Positions 24,068-37,100 of a stretch of DNA of 64,000 nucleotides are shown here, in pieces. The notes beneath the pieces were generated by a model that was given only the letters and a program-made list of their open reading frames with translations, searched no databases and was not told the origin of the DNA. A program made the translations under genes and the position numbers. Every line of letters begins with the position of its first letter. Positions within the stretch are counted from its first letter, which is position 1. The DNA comes from Clitopilus passeckerianus (Eukaryota; Basidiomycota; Agaricomycetes; Agaricales; Entolomataceae). Where the stretch lies: NCBI GenBank assembly GCA_944990035.1, contig CALYLX010000033.1, forward strand, positions 186,001 through 250,000, given 5' to 3'.

Positions 24068-24971
24068 CTACTCCGTTATAATAGCTCAACGATGCTGAGA
24101 CGAGTGTGTGCCAGGAGGTCCATCCACGTGATCCAGAAACCAGCTCTCGTGACCCGGACGCGTCATATTTTCGGAGACGACCCAATGATTAGACACAATT
24201 CCTTTAGAGTTCTGGTACTTCCAAACTGTGCCCGTCGACTCACAACGTTTTGCCTCCGAGCATAGTCGGTTAAAGGGAGCCAGGGCAGTTCCTTCGCAGT
24301 CTCTCATGGCTGGCAATCACGACGTGAGGTGGGTTTTAGTTTGTTTTAGCGGCCCGCAAATTCTCATTTCAACGTCTAGACTCAGTGACGAATATATTTA
24401 TGCGGTTCCGCTTGTGAATATTGTCCAAGGCTATAGAGTTGGCACCTCTCCGTACGCTACCTTTACCTTCAATTGTCGACCTATGGGTACGTCAGGGTCA
24501 CTTTTAACACTGCGCCTGGCTGAATTGTGGCGCAACAGAGGTTCTGAAGGTGAAGGTGGGCTTGATGAAGGGCGCGCAACAGCTGGTACGCATTGTACCA
24601 TAAAGGGCACAAAGACCGGAATCAAGCTCTCGAAGTCTCGAGGCGTAAGGGTTACTGACAAAGCTAATGCTCGCATGAAATCACCTGATTCACACCTCAA
24701 TTTCTGTACGATGTTCGCGACCCTTTGTAGTTCTCCAAGTTATGAAGATGTATGTACACAATAACCCCAGTACCTGTTAATGTTTATATGGACAATACTG
24801 CACTGTCGTAATAGGGTCGTTAAATATCCAACCGGAAAGTGAAGGGATAGGTATGGTAATAAATGGATACAATTTCAGTATGCAGCATTACAAGAAATAT
24901 GCCGGATTAGATTAAATATGGTAGCTTTTTAACCAATGATTGATTGTAAGGAACGAAGATATAAGGTATGG
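24068..24971. other. intergenic region between small gene and flippase copy 2
   Basis: A plus-strand open frame of 178 codons (24228-24764) contains one inner ATG (MAGNHD at 24306) but no domain I recognise, and its possible introns do not join in frame. I leave it unannotated. The right end is the 3' flank of flippase copy 2. Confidence 0.3.
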
Positions 24972-27900
24972 TCAAGAAGTCGAAGGTCGTTTGAGATTCT
25001 TTGGGTTGCCCGTTCTTTTGCGTAGAAGCTCCCGAGGTGCGGTGAGAACTTGTCCAAGCGTACTTGACCTGAGTCTGCTAGCGCGGGTAGGGGTGTTGGG
25101 TTGGCGTTGTGTAGTACCGAGGTTGCCTCTACTGAGCCGGCGCTCCGACAGGTTTGTCTGCATCCTCTGGACCACAACACCACCCTCTTCTGTCGAGAAA
25201 TCGAAACCTCGGTGGAGGGAGCGTTCACCAGTCGACATGTCCGTTCGACTTGCTGAGCGTAGATCCATGGAAGGTCGACCTGGAGCGGACATCATGCTTT
25301 CCGTTCTTGACACTCTCCTGGACGAACGAGAATTGGCTCTCCCGAGTGGTCCATGAGCCTGGACGTTGAAGGCTTCCGTTTTGATATCACGGTTCGGATC
25401 CATCTTGCGGATGTAACGCATAGTGTCGATGTCATCTGGTCGGAAACCGAATTTCCATGCTTTCCCGAGGTATCTGGGAGCCAAAGCAAGACAGACGGTG
25501 AGTGGAAGGGCGAGGTAGAAGTACGCGGATCTGAAGAGATAGTGATTGTTTCCAAAGACGGGTGTCGCAAACCAGCCGGGGGATATCGCGTTGTAGACAA
25601 CCTGATGAGACGGTGAGTGATTGAAAATAGAGAGCCAACCCAACTTACTGTGTAAAGCAACAAAAGGCCGATTCCCAGGAATACAGCAAAGAAAACCCAG
25701 CCGGTCCAAACGTTGGTATTGAGCCCATTGAACAAGTTCGCGGTAATGACTGCCGAGAATACCATGGTCTACATGTCGGGTGAGTCAATATTTTTGAGGG
25801 CTGGCGAAGTAAATCTTACTGTTGAGAACTCATAGAGACTGATTGAGTAGCCGTCTTCCCGTGACGAAATCGTAGTATAAGAGTAAAAGATGAGGAAGTA
25901 TATGATGGCGGACTATAAGCACACTGTCAGTGCAAGATCAGACGGAGACTGATATCAGACAGACCTGGACAACAGCTTCAAACATGTATAGGCTGAACCA
26001 CTTGAGCCCGAACCATTTACCTTCACGGCCATGCCTATAAAGCTCAGGTATATCCATTAAGACATGGTCGTCTAGGATGACAGTGAGAAGAGCCCAAAAG
26101 CGCTTTACAATCAAGTACGCACCAACTATACGATCGAAGAGACCGATGGCAATGACGGGGGCGATAGTCCAGAACGAGTTCCAGAAGAGGAGGTAGGTGT
26201 ATTCGAAAACGTAGGTCGAACTCCAAGCGCAGTAAATTTGGAACCACCACAACACTCCTATACACACAATATTCTTGTAGAAGAAGTTGAGGATCCTGAA
26301 GTAGATAGCAAACTCTTAGTATCATCTTCTGACTCGTTACGGGTATGACTTACATGTTAGCATTGCGAGCATATGACCAGTGCCCGTGAACGAGTAACAA
26401 CCGCTTGAGGAACCGGAATTGGGCTATAGCGTAGTCGGAGGCGTTGACGGCTTGAAGACCTTCTTCACCGGAGATACCAACACCGACATCGGCAGACTAT
26501 TTTTTGGGTCAGTGGGGATGCCTCAAGATTGATTGGAGTTATACCAACCTGAATCATGCTGACGTCGTTTGCACCATCACCAATTGCCAGAGTCATGACA
26601 CCAAGACCATCTTTCACGAGCTTGACGATGAGGGCCTTTTGCAATGGCGACACTCGACAACATATCACACCCTCGCACTGAGTTGCAAGCCTGAGTAACA
26701 AGGTCCTGTTCAGATCGTCGGAAAGAGCCTACGAAGAAAAAATGATAAGATTGAATTCAAGGGGAAGGTCCAAGGGAAGCCAGAACGCACATGTTCAAGC
26801 GCAGCACCATCAATGACCAGTACGAACCCACCAGGGCGGTCGCCGTTATTAGACCCAACAATAGATGATAGACCTGTATTGATCCTCCTCAGAGCAAGTC
26901 CACTCTCGACATCGGGATGTTCTTCTGGAAGCGGTTTCGTCTTGTCTTGGTTGAGAAGATCGTTCTCAGGGAAGAATTCGTCGGCAGCTTTGACCATTTG
27001 TTGATAGACCGGGACGCCCCGACTGTTACCACCACGAATGACAATGATGTTGGACTCAGGCGCGATGAGGTTGGTGGAGTGTCCAATAGCTAGACGCAGC
27101 GACATAAGGAATGGGTAGGTGTGTTGAAACAGTGAACATACCGATAGCAGTCTCAAGCTTGTCCCCGGTAGCAACCCAGACCCTGATACCAGCCCTCTTC
27201 AAATCCGCAATCGTCTCAGGAACGCCATCTTGCAGTTTGTCTTCGATGGCGGTAGCACCCAGAAGTCGAAGGTCTCTCTCCAGTTCGTCAGAGACGGCCT
27301 CGACCTTCTCGTCCCGATATTCAACAGACACGGTTGCCTCGTGGTATCTCTCGCTCCAGGCCTCATAGTCATCCGCTGACGGACGGGAACTGGTCAGCCC
27401 TAGTAATATACTGTACAAAAAAAACAGATCAACATACCAGAAACCACCTTATACGCCAGAGTCAGCGTCCTCAGTCCAAAGCTCGCAAACTCGCTCAGAT
27501 GCCCCTCGGTCTCGTTCTTCAGCTCCTCCGCGCCACTTTTCAGCCTCTCAAAAATGACATTATCCGCTCCTTTCGTGAGCAAAAATATCCTTCCGTCACC
27601 ACCTTCATCCAGCCTCCTAACAACTACGCTCATCCTCTTCCGTGCGCTCGTGAACTCCAGGATATTCAACAGCTCGTATCGTTCGACCGTTCCTTCCGAG
27701 AAAGGTGTTTGAAGGAGAAGCACCCCATCGGCTTCACGACCACGGAAAACGAAGCCGACATCCGCAGCTGCTTGGACGAGAGCCGCCTCATCGGGCGATT
27801 GAGCCTTGTATTCAATTGCACCAGTGTTTGGGTCGATGGAAGTCAACACTGTATGGCAGAGTGCGAGGACAGAGAAAAAGCCGTTTAGGGAGCGGGCATG

Positions 27901-30086
27901 GGATGCATTTTCCGAAGTCGTGTCTGCGCCCTTGGCGGCTTCCAAATCTGCCTTTAGCGTGGCATCACTAAAGTGATATAGGACTTGTTGGGAAAGCTTG
28001 ACAGCGCCGACATCAGGCGAGTTGAGAACGTTGGTTTCGGGATTGGGCTTCTCGTTGTCGGAATTCGTTGCTGTCGCAGAAGAATCCCTGGACATATTGT
28101 TCTCTGGCTCGACCGGAGCGGGGACGACTTCCGGAATACTGGCCTGGTCATCTTCTGGGTCACCAGCATAGACCTTGCCAGCTATTGAACATTGTCGAAA
28201 AATCATAGAGTTCTGGATCGTACAAGGTTAGCATATAATTTGCGTGAATGGCGGGCACAATTCATACCTGAGTGAGGGTACCAGTCTTGTCGGAGAAGAC
28301 ATATTCTATCTGTCCCAAATCATCCGATAAATTCCAACTTCTTGCGAGAGTAGCTTGACCGGTCTTCTTATACATGATCTCTGAATCGAAGTAGATGAAT
28401 GCGGCTTGACAGGTCCGGACGGCTTCAATGGAGATGTATAAGGATATGGGTACGATGTTTTGGAATCTAAAGGGTTCAGAACATCAGGGACAAAGCTGGA
28501 CCATAAAACGAGAGCAACGAACGTAATGAGAGCAAATGCCCAGGTCACCAGCCCGTTGATGTGAGGATTATCATCGGAGGCGTTGTCGCCCCATAGCCAG
28601 AGTGCACCATTTGGATAGTCCGCTTGCTCATTTATTGAGTCGGCAATGGCGCAAACGACAGCCATGACTGCCAGTAACATCAAATTTATGAACCTAAGGT
28701 CGGATTGTCGTCAGAATCAAGCTTAGAACGAAAGGAGAGCCGCATACACTTGGGGATTCATCTGCCTTTCTACCTTGCTCCTCTTACTTGGAGTTCCTCC
28801 CGAATTCAATACAATCCTCGTATCGTCGCCGGTATACAGCACCACTCCAATCACCCACTTCGTATTCCTCAACACAGTCCCTCTCAACAGCACGTTCTGC
28901 ATGTCGATTGGGTGTGACTCTACGTCGCCGTTTTCCGCCTGCCCACCCAAACTCAAACGATTACCCATACTGGAACGAGCATCCTTCCCCGTGGTAGCCT
29001 TGACCTCCTTCGTAGCGACCGACGAATCAATGACAAGCGCCGCGTTGAGCTTGTACATATTAACGTTCGGCCTATCACAGTCCAACCTAAAATGGTTCTT
29101 CGCCTTGGCACAATCCGCCGCCGTACGCAGGTGAGTCAACGCCTGAACCGCATTTCTCGACTTGAGATTCGTCTCCCCATCCAGGTTCTTTGTCTCCACG
29201 AACGCGACATTTTCATCTTCGGAGGTAGCACAGATGACAATGTCGGCGGGGATAGGCTCGTCATCTTTGATCTTGAGGAAATCGCCAACACGGACGTCTT
29301 CCCACATTGATTGTTTCCAGTGGGCCCTGCCTTCGTCGTGGCTCCCGAAGAGATGGAATGGTCCTTCTTTGTGATGGTCTTCATGCGCGTCGTCGTACTC
29401 GACGCCCTGGGGAGACTGACCAGTGGGAGTCATTACGTCATCTGCAGACGCCTTGGCTTCTGGGGAGGTCGTCTCGTTCTGGGAGGCTATCTTGCGAGGA
29501 ATAAATTTCGCAACGGCGCCTCGTACGAAGGTTTTATTCTTGGGAGCCATAACATTTTGGTTTGCCCACCCGCCACCTGAGAGGGTGAGCAGCGGGGTGT
29601 GGTTGACCCGACGGTCAGACTGGTGTCGCTTGATATCCTCATAGCCATCCTTTAATGCAGTGATTCCCAAGACGACAATAAGAGGTAGAAAGACAAGTCC
29701 AGGCGAGATGGTCGAGAATTTGTCAAAGAGTTGTAAAATGGCAATGGCGAGGAAGAATCTATCAATATGTTAGACTCGATGTCTTCAGACCAAAACATGA
29801 AGAACACTCACACATTAGCTATCCTTCGAAACTGCTCCAGCAAATTTCTGGGTATAAAGGTGATAATGGTGTATTTCGACGTCAACACCTGGTTGGTGGT
29901 GTACACATGTTCGCGCTTGACCCGTCCCTTGTGATCATAGTAATCCGGAGGCAAATTCTCGTTCACATACACCGTCCTTTTCGGCCCAGGCTCCTTCTTG
30001 CGCACAAAGAGGTTCTCAACATTGAACGCCGCGACCTTGTCGTACCAAGCAGCTACTCGCCCCAAGGCGCCCGGTTTGGACACCAT
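24972..30086 (-). CDS. P4-type ATPase, phospholipid flippase (copy 2)
   Basis: Paralog of the gene at 18442-23328. Fourteen exons: 30086-29812, 29758-28748, 28693-28523, 28466-28268, 28212-27438, 27375-27142, 27089-26791, 26728-26549, 26496-26354, 26295-26123, 26071-25965, 25912-25820, 25768-25649 and 25601-24972. Together they give 4410 nt, 1469 aa. Same motifs: [23 protein letters not shown] (Asp about residue 545), [19 protein letters not shown] and [11 protein letters not shown]. The insert between TM2 and the actuator domain is longer and more acidic than in copy 1 (KASADDV...[11 protein letters not shown]). The C-terminal tail is basic and Ser/Arg-rich, and both tails share an RGFDF motif, TEEGG (copy 2) or AEENG (copy 1), and then an RMQ element that may be a regulatory segment. 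Copy 2 has an intron right after [11 protein letters not shown] that copy 1 lacks, and lacks two introns that copy 1 has. Confidence 0.92.
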
Positions 30087-30833
30087 CGTGTGTAGGATAT
30101 GTATAGCGGTGTTGTTCTCTTGTGTAAGATGTGCTCGATAAAAAGAGTAGAAGAATTTAGGCAGCGCGGGCTAGGTGTAGTAGTAGTCTGAGGGAGCCAG
30201 CGGCTCAGAGATGCATGGTGGAGGGCAGAACGAGAAAAGTTTCGAGTCGACGCTAAGGGAGGGTCTCTCAAGCGGGGCTGACACAATTCGCATGACACAG
30301 CCGTTCTCATCAAATCCAGTGGTCCCGATTATCCTTGGATGACGTTTCGACTGCCAAAAACACCAATTACGGCCGCAGGTAGCCAACAAACAGCTTCAAA
30401 GCATGTATATAATGACCCTTTCTCGACTGAAAATGGGCTTTTTGACTTGAGTGCGAAGCATTTCATGAATTTCGCAATCAAGTGTTGGTCAGATTATCCG
30501 TCGCGTGTCGCGTCCCGTACCGAAGAGTCGACACCCAATGCGGCTAAGCCAGTCTTTTCGGCGGGCACCTCCACCACCAGGCTCAGGTCTGCTCAGGTTC
30601 ACTCTACTTCATTCAAAAATATAAGAAACGTGCCAGGGTATGCATTAAACGGGCGAACGACAATATCAAGAAAGTAACGCAAATAGCGAATGTAGGTATG
30701 CCTATGGTAGGTAATGTGGTGGCAACAAGAAGGAGCGTTCCATGAAACCAAAGGAGTGTCAAAGGCGCGACAACGGCGGGGTATATATGGGTGTAATTCC
30801 GCGCTGGAAAAGATTTTGAGAGGAATCCTATCT
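30087..30833. other. intergenic region
   Basis: Promoter side of flippase copy 2 and 3' flank of CDC10. Only short open frames without recognisable content (for example 30339-30677 plus strand). Nothing else can be supported. Confidence 0.4.
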
Positions 30834-32142
30834 CTAAGCAGCGGCCGGGCGCTGGTTGACACCCTCCTTGAGTGCCAACAGTTGTTTTGAACGGAAGGCC
30901 TCATAGTGGATTTGGGCGGTAGTTTCAATGAGGTCTTGCAAGTGAGACCTGTAGAAAGCGTGTCAATTTGATATTCCGTAGCATATGTTGAACGAACACC
31001 AACCTGAGGAGGAAGTTGCGAAGGTGGACGAATTCGCAGTGTGTCTCGTCCTCGACGTTGACGACACCCCATCGGTTCTTGCGGCCACGGACGGACTTGC
31101 CATTGATGATGACGTTGTTCTCAGAGCCAACAATGGCGAAGGGAACAACGTCCCTGATGGTTGCGTTCAGCTGAACCTCTTCCTCATCATCCTCATCAGT
31201 ATCGAAGGGGTAGAGGCGGATGTTCTCATAATGAAGCTCCTCCCTGATCTAAAAATAAGAAGCACAACGCCACACTTGTCAGCGTGCCATTCGAAACGTG
31301 AAGCTGATGAAGCAAAACCAACCTTAGCCTTGAACCTCTCCCTCTCCTCGGGGGTCAAGCTGTCCGACTTGGCAATGACAGGAACAACGTTGACCACCTC
31401 ACTGAGCTTCTTCATGACAATAACATCAATGGGGCGGAGGGCGTGTCCAGTAGGGTTGATGAAGTACAAGCAACAGTGGATGCGGGTGTCCTGGATGTAG
31501 CGGTCACGCATGGCAGTAAGCTCCTTGCGGAGGTATGCGCTGTGCTGGTCTTTGATGTACTTGACGATGGGGTCCCAGCTAAAAGGGGAGAAAAGAAGGA
31601 AAAGACACGTAATTAGCAACACGCTCAGAAGTCTATTCTTCTTGCCCGAGGAGGTGGGCAAGAAACAAGGGCGGACTTACCAGCCTTCGTTGTTCACCTG
31701 GTCGGCGAATCCTGGCGTGTCAACGATGTTAAGCCTCAGCTTGACACCATTCTCAACGATGACTAGACAACCGCAACGTCAGTTCCTGCCTATGAAATTC
31801 CACCAGTGTAAAGTTACACACCATGAGAGACGGCCTGGATTTCTGTAGTCTGCCTAACAGGCTCCTCAGCGACAAAACGACCCTTCGAGTCGATAAGGTG
31901 TGACGCGAAAATGGTGTTAATCAAAGTCGACTTTCCAAGTCCAGTTTGACCTATAATTTCAACACCACAAACATGCTATCGTCAGCTTCTGACATTTCTG
32001 CCACGAGAAAACGCAAGAAACACGTACCAACGAGGATGACGTTGAACTGGAAACCACGCTTCAAGAGCTTATGCTCGATTTGCGAGGTGATAGAGTCGAA
32101 ACCGACGTAAGACTCAGCACGGATTTCCTCAACCACGGACAT
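30834..32142 (-). CDS. CDC10: septin, Cdc10 type
   Basis: GTP-binding septin that assembles into hetero-oligomeric rods and rings at the division site. Six exons: 32142-32028, 31950-31822, 31762-31681, 31578-31323, 31248-31004 and 30948-30834. They give 942 nt, 313 aa, close to the yeast Cdc10 length. The N-terminus YVGFDSITSQIEHKLLKRG is the polybasic/alpha-0 region typical of the Cdc10 group. The G1 loop is GQTGLGKST (split by intron 1), G3 is DTPGF, and G4 is AKSD. The septin-unique element (WGVVNVEDETHCEFVHLRNF, then LQDLIETT) is near the end. The C-terminus is short with no long coiled coil, as usual for Cdc10. Confidence 0.95.
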
Positions 32143-33189
32143 TTTTGAAAGTATGTATTAGAGGGTTGGTGAACTAGAGAAATGGGTGATGGGGGACAGG
32201 AAGCGGCGTCGAAGTGTAAGACGACGAGCGGACGTGGTTCGTTTCCCATAATTTTGAGTGCGTTGGCAAACAGATGTAAACAGCCTCCAGACTTGAGACG
32301 CGCCGACTGGGACTTTTGACCTTGCCGCCAGACGGTTCTAGCAGAAATGCTGCAAAGGAGTCACTGAAAGCGCTCAATCCATCGTGTGCGATACCATTTA
32401 CTTCAAAACAACGCTCTAGTACGGCTTTCCTGACCATAAAAGCATGGTATACTTGGACATCCCTGCAAATGTTACCTTCCATCCCATGGTCATTCTTCGC
32501 TCCCTGGATTAAACGTGCTACAAGAGTGATTGACAGAGCAAAACGCACGCTTCCGTAGTCGCCCTTGGTTAAGATACTCTCAGGTACACCAAGAATGACG
32601 CACAATCATGCCTCTTTTCTCCAAGGTCTGCTAAAGGGCCGTCATTATCATTCTTGTCGAGGTAAGTTGATCTATGTACCTTTCCTCTTGAGCGTAATGT
32701 TGATGCCATGGGAAAGCAGGATACGATTCTCCCTACCGTTCGGATTTCTTCTTGGCGTGTTCGTTCTGCCTGTCCCTTCAGGCTCGACGTTTTGCCCTTC
32801 GATGAAAATATATGGATTGTTCTCCTGTATGGCCTCACAGCTGTTAAGTCAACCAATTCATTGTTACGGAAGATGGCACTGCAGTACTCGACGCGTTGAA
32901 GGATGTGATATATACCTATGGTTCTAAAGTACGAAGAAAAAATAAATCATAATGCATGGCATGTGCACCAACCTTTGCGGTATTATCAACCTGACGAAAA
33001 GGCAATAGATGTCTGCATCCATACGGGATGAATAAACGAAGTAACATGGCCATGGCGTGGAGAAAATGGAGACCATGCATGCGGAAAGAGGACATCCCTA
33101 CTCCGTCGGCGCCATTAAGGCCCTTTTCCTGGAACACTGCAACAGCACTACCATGCCCTCTCCTCCATACCCCCTGAAGAGTTTTTTTT
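32143..33189. other. intergenic region
   Basis: Upstream of CDC10. A minus-strand open frame of 143 codons (32174-32605) overlaps the presumed 5' UTR and has no recognisable domain. Other frames are short. Nothing further can be supported. Confidence 0.35.
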
Positions 33190-33605
33190 CCCGCTGTTTG
33201 GGGCTCTCGAATGAACCGGTGCAGAAGGCCAATATCCCCATAATCGCCGGACTGCAGCCCGCACCTGCCGCCAAGTTCGCTGCTCGTGATGGCCGTGGTG
33301 GTATCATCCATTTCAGATCATCTCAAAGAACGTGAATAATTTCTTCGAAGCGCCATCCCATTTCCAATAATACCCCACCAACCTTGCCTCCACCGTCCTC
33401 CGCATCCAACACTACCCTTGAAACCCGGCTCCGCGACGTCAAGCAGCGGAAGGAGGCTTACCCCTTTACCTACGAGCCCAGCAAGACCTCCACCGAGGCC
33501 GGCGAGGAGCGCTGATGGAAAGATGAAGCCTCAGGAAGCCATCAAAGAGTCGGGCAGGCGGACTCGCGCACACTAGGAGAATGTTACTGCCGGTAGCGAC
33601 CCTGA
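33190..33605 (+). pseudogene. acetolactate synthase (ILV2) relic
   Basis: A decayed copy of the central part of ILV2. At 33225-33310 it reads NIPII-GLQ followed directly by PAPAAKFAARDGRGGIIHF. The intact gene has APAAKLAAREGRGGIIHFE there, and about 50 residues between the two blocks are lost. A base is missing right after IIHF. In the shifted frame one reads EIISKNVNNFFEA, then a TAA, then TNLAS..LRIQ, and in another frame KEAYPFTYEPSKTS and DGKMKPQE. No start, no end, several stops and frameshifts. It corresponds roughly to the middle third of the enzyme, on the opposite strand to the intact gene 23 kb away. Confidence 0.85.
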
Positions 33606-34143
33606 ACTGCTGTATCCCGAATAAGGTGAATTCATTTTCGTTCGCCTTGTACACAACATAATCTAAGCTTTCCGGGGCTTACGACAGATGAATATCCGAT
33701 TGCACCTTTATACAACTTAGATCGGCACCTGTACCAAAGCGACCTTTCAGGTTCGCAATTTGCCTCCCTGGTGTTCATACTCCTTCGTATCCAGGGCTCC
33801 TTTCCTCAGTCAGAAGAAGATCTCCATTGCTCTATACGACACGTCAACTGCTTGACGGAACGTAGTGCACTATTGCGGGACACCGGAGGACTACAACCTT
33901 TTCAACGGGACGATGCTTACGAGGTTGCATCGATAGCCTACCCAACCTACTGTGTAAGCGGAAATGCAAGAAGACATGGACTGTAATGTATATGTACCTT
34001 CCCTTCACATAGAACAATGTTGATAAATAGATAACAGATGTACCGCATAGAGACTGAATGAATGAATAAATGAACATGATCCAATGGCGACAAAAGACGA
34101 GAGAAGAAATGTCACGGATAACAGGTGACCAAAATATCCATGC
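33606..34143. other. intergenic region
   Basis: Between the ILV2 relic and the 3' end of the NACHT-ankyrin gene. No coding signal recognised. Confidence 0.4.
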
Positions 34144-37100
34144 TCATTCTGAATCCTCGTCATCAAAACCCAAGTCCTCAAACACTGCAACAACATTATC
34201 ATGCCCCATCCGTCTCGCAGCCTGAAGAGCTGTTTCGTCATTGGGGCCCCATTCCGTTGCCTGTTCCGTGGTTGCATAGACATCAATATCTGGCTGGACA
34301 AGAAGTAATCTGACTATTCGCTTGTGGCCGTTCCAGGACGCACTATAGAGTGCCGTCCACCCGCCTATACTTCTGGCGTTGATGTCGATACCAGGTATCC
34401 TGAGAAGTAGTTTGACAACACGCTTGTGGTTATTCCGAGATGCAATGAAGAGCGCTGTTATTCCATCTCCCGCTTTGGCATTGACGTCGATCCCAGGGAA
34501 ACTGAGAAGGAGTCGAACAACATGTTCATGCCCTCGTTGGCATGCAATGTAGAGTGCCGCTGTTCCATCTTCCGATACGTGATTGACGTCTATCCCGGGG
34601 AGGCAGAGAAGGAGTCGAACGACGTGTACATGCCCTTCCTGGGATGCAATGTAGAGTGCTGTTGCTCCATGTTCCTGTTTTGCATCGAAATCTATCCCAG
34701 GGATGCCGAGAAGGAGTTGAACAACAAGGTCATGCCCACAGTAAGATGCAGCATAAAGTGCCGTTGTTCCATCATCCCTCTTTATGTTGACATCTATCCC
34801 AGGGATGCTGAGGAGGAGTTGAACAACAGGCAGATGACCATTCTGGGATGCTATGTAAACTGCTGTACATCCACCATGAGTCTCCCTTGTGTTGATACCT
34901 ATCCCAGGGGTGCTGAGAAGAAGTTGAACAACGGGCAAGTGCCCATTCTGGCACGCAAGGAAAAGTGGTGGTACTCCATATCTCGTAGTTGCATTCACAT
35001 CGATTCCAGGGGTGCTGAGCAGAATCTTGACCACTGATGTGTGCCCATCATACGACGCAATATGCAGGGGGGTCAAGCCTGGTTGAGTTGTTATACCGGT
35101 GTCTATATTCTTGCAATTAAGGAGTAATTGTACAACCACAATGTGACCCCGGCCACAGGCAAGGTGAAGTGCCGTTTTTCCCAAGCCTGGTAGCCTGGCG
35201 TTGATATCCGTTCCCAGATATTTGTCCGAATGGCCAATCCATTGATGAAAGCGTGATTTCACTGTCTTGGCTGGGTTCAGAAGTAGATCGACAATTTTTG
35301 TGTGGCCATTTTCTGCGGCAACATGGAGGGCAGTTGCCCCAAATGTGGTACCAGTCGTAGAGTACGGGGTGGCTTGCCCTTTGTCCATGAGCTTTTGGAC
35401 AATGGAAATGTTGCCTCCCAAACATGCATAAAACAGTGGCGAACTGTGAACATTAGATGTCTGTTTGGACTTTTTGACGTTCTCTTCAACTGTAGCTGTC
35501 AGCCCATAGAGAGCGGCAAAATGGATCATGTTTCCGTGATCAATGAACTCCTCGCCATCTACAGTAGGTAGGAGCAACACTGGGGAGTGATTCCGGAAAA
35601 GCTGGCCAACATGCTTGGGTACATCACCGTTTCTTGAGAAATTGGCAAGTTGAGTATGATGCCCAAGATGTCGGATGGCATATGAGAAAAAAGGGTTGGA
35701 GCCTTCAACGCCCTTGAGATTCTCATGAGAGACAATGGATTTGAAGTTGAGATGGGAGATAGATAGATATAGGGCAGATATATTAGACATGAGTGTATGG
35801 GGGTCAATGAAAGGAAGGGTGTTTTGTGTCTCGAGAAATTTTTGAGTGGTGTAATCTGGGTAGTTGATGATTTATTTTGAGTGTATGTTCAAACACGTTG
35901 AAGAGATACTCACGAATCAAGTGAACAGTATCACTCTCCCTCTCAACGGTCAGCAGACCCAGACAAACAGACATCACAATGTTCTCATTTGGCCGGCGTC
36001 TGCGATCAAAGCTCGCACTTTCTAGGTCGACAGCCAAGACCTCAAGAAGTTCGTTGACTTTGAGAAACCGAGCTGCATGCATAACCAATAACAACGCTCG
36101 ATACGCAAGGTCCCGTTCCTCCTTGCTCTGATTTGCAATGCGACCCACAGCTATTTCATATGTTTGGTCGAGACTAGTCGGCAGCTCGTTGATGGATTCT
36201 AGAAGGCTTTCCAGATTCGTGATTTTCTTGTTCGATAACGCAAACAGTTGGAGCGTAGCTAGCAGAAGCCTAGGTTTCGTCGGTTAGCCATAAGTAAATA
36301 GGTTTCGCTGTGACACTTACATCCCACCTGCTTTGTGCTCGATTTGCGCCATGATGCCTGGCAACGATTCGGCGTCGAGGATCCACCTAAGTCTTGGAAG
36401 ACGGACCATCTCGGTGCTGATCAGCCTCTGGAAGTCTTCACTGGGCGCTTGTAGGTTGAGGTCCGGAGTCGGATAATTTGCCAGAGGGATTGGACGAGAA
36501 GTCATGAACAGTCGTCGTTGAAGAGAACGAAGCGCATCAACGACGTCGTGACGAACTTGCTCCTCGAGTTCATCCAATGCGTCTACTACAACGAAGAGAT
36601 TCGGTAGAAAATCAACGACCGCTTTGATTGTCTTCAGCAGCTCTGATTGCGTGGGCGTCGTTCCCGTTTGGAGGCATCGGGCGTGGAGATTCCCGCGAAC
36701 ATACTGAGCTGCTTCCTCTGAGTGATTGATCAACTGCTTTAACAGCGAGGCAAGGATCTGGGTGGTGCTGAGTCGGTCTTTGTATTGGCAGTATACAAAT
36801 ACAACCGGGAAGGAGTCATCTGAAGCCCGAGAGAGGGCCATAAGCCATTCAATGACAACCGACCTAGAACGGTGTGTGAGCAATTACAACTACTCATCGG
36901 GATTGAGTCTCTCTTACGTTAGACACGTCTTCCCGGCGCCAGCTACGAGGTGTATCAGAGTCAATTACATTAAGTCTAAGCAGCAATAGACTCACGTATG
37001 CCCGTGCCCCACAGCGTGCCAGACTCCTTCGTTAGCCAGTCAACGAACACTGTGTGCTTAAAGATCCAGGTTCCTGTCCCAGGGGTGACCTTCTCATGCG

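Noticed and set aside
24228..24764. 178-codon plus-strand frame near the small gene
   Set aside because: No recognisable domain, and possible introns after MAGNHD do not restore a frame.
25938..26267. Apparent in-frame insertion in flippase copy 2 after GLFDRIV
   Set aside because: It is a short GT..AG intron that happens to stay open; removing it restores the [17 protein letters not shown] sequence seen in the paralog's arrangement.
32174..32605. 143-codon minus-strand frame upstream of CDC10
   Set aside because: No domain, overlaps the expected 5' UTR/promoter of CDC10, no splice or start context.
34426..35037. A 203-codon plus-strand frame with regular Asp/Tyr-rich repeats
   Set aside because: Mirror image of the ankyrin repeats of the minus-strand NACHT gene; the periodicity comes from those repeats. 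The same applies to 43094-43498 and to 5619-6215.
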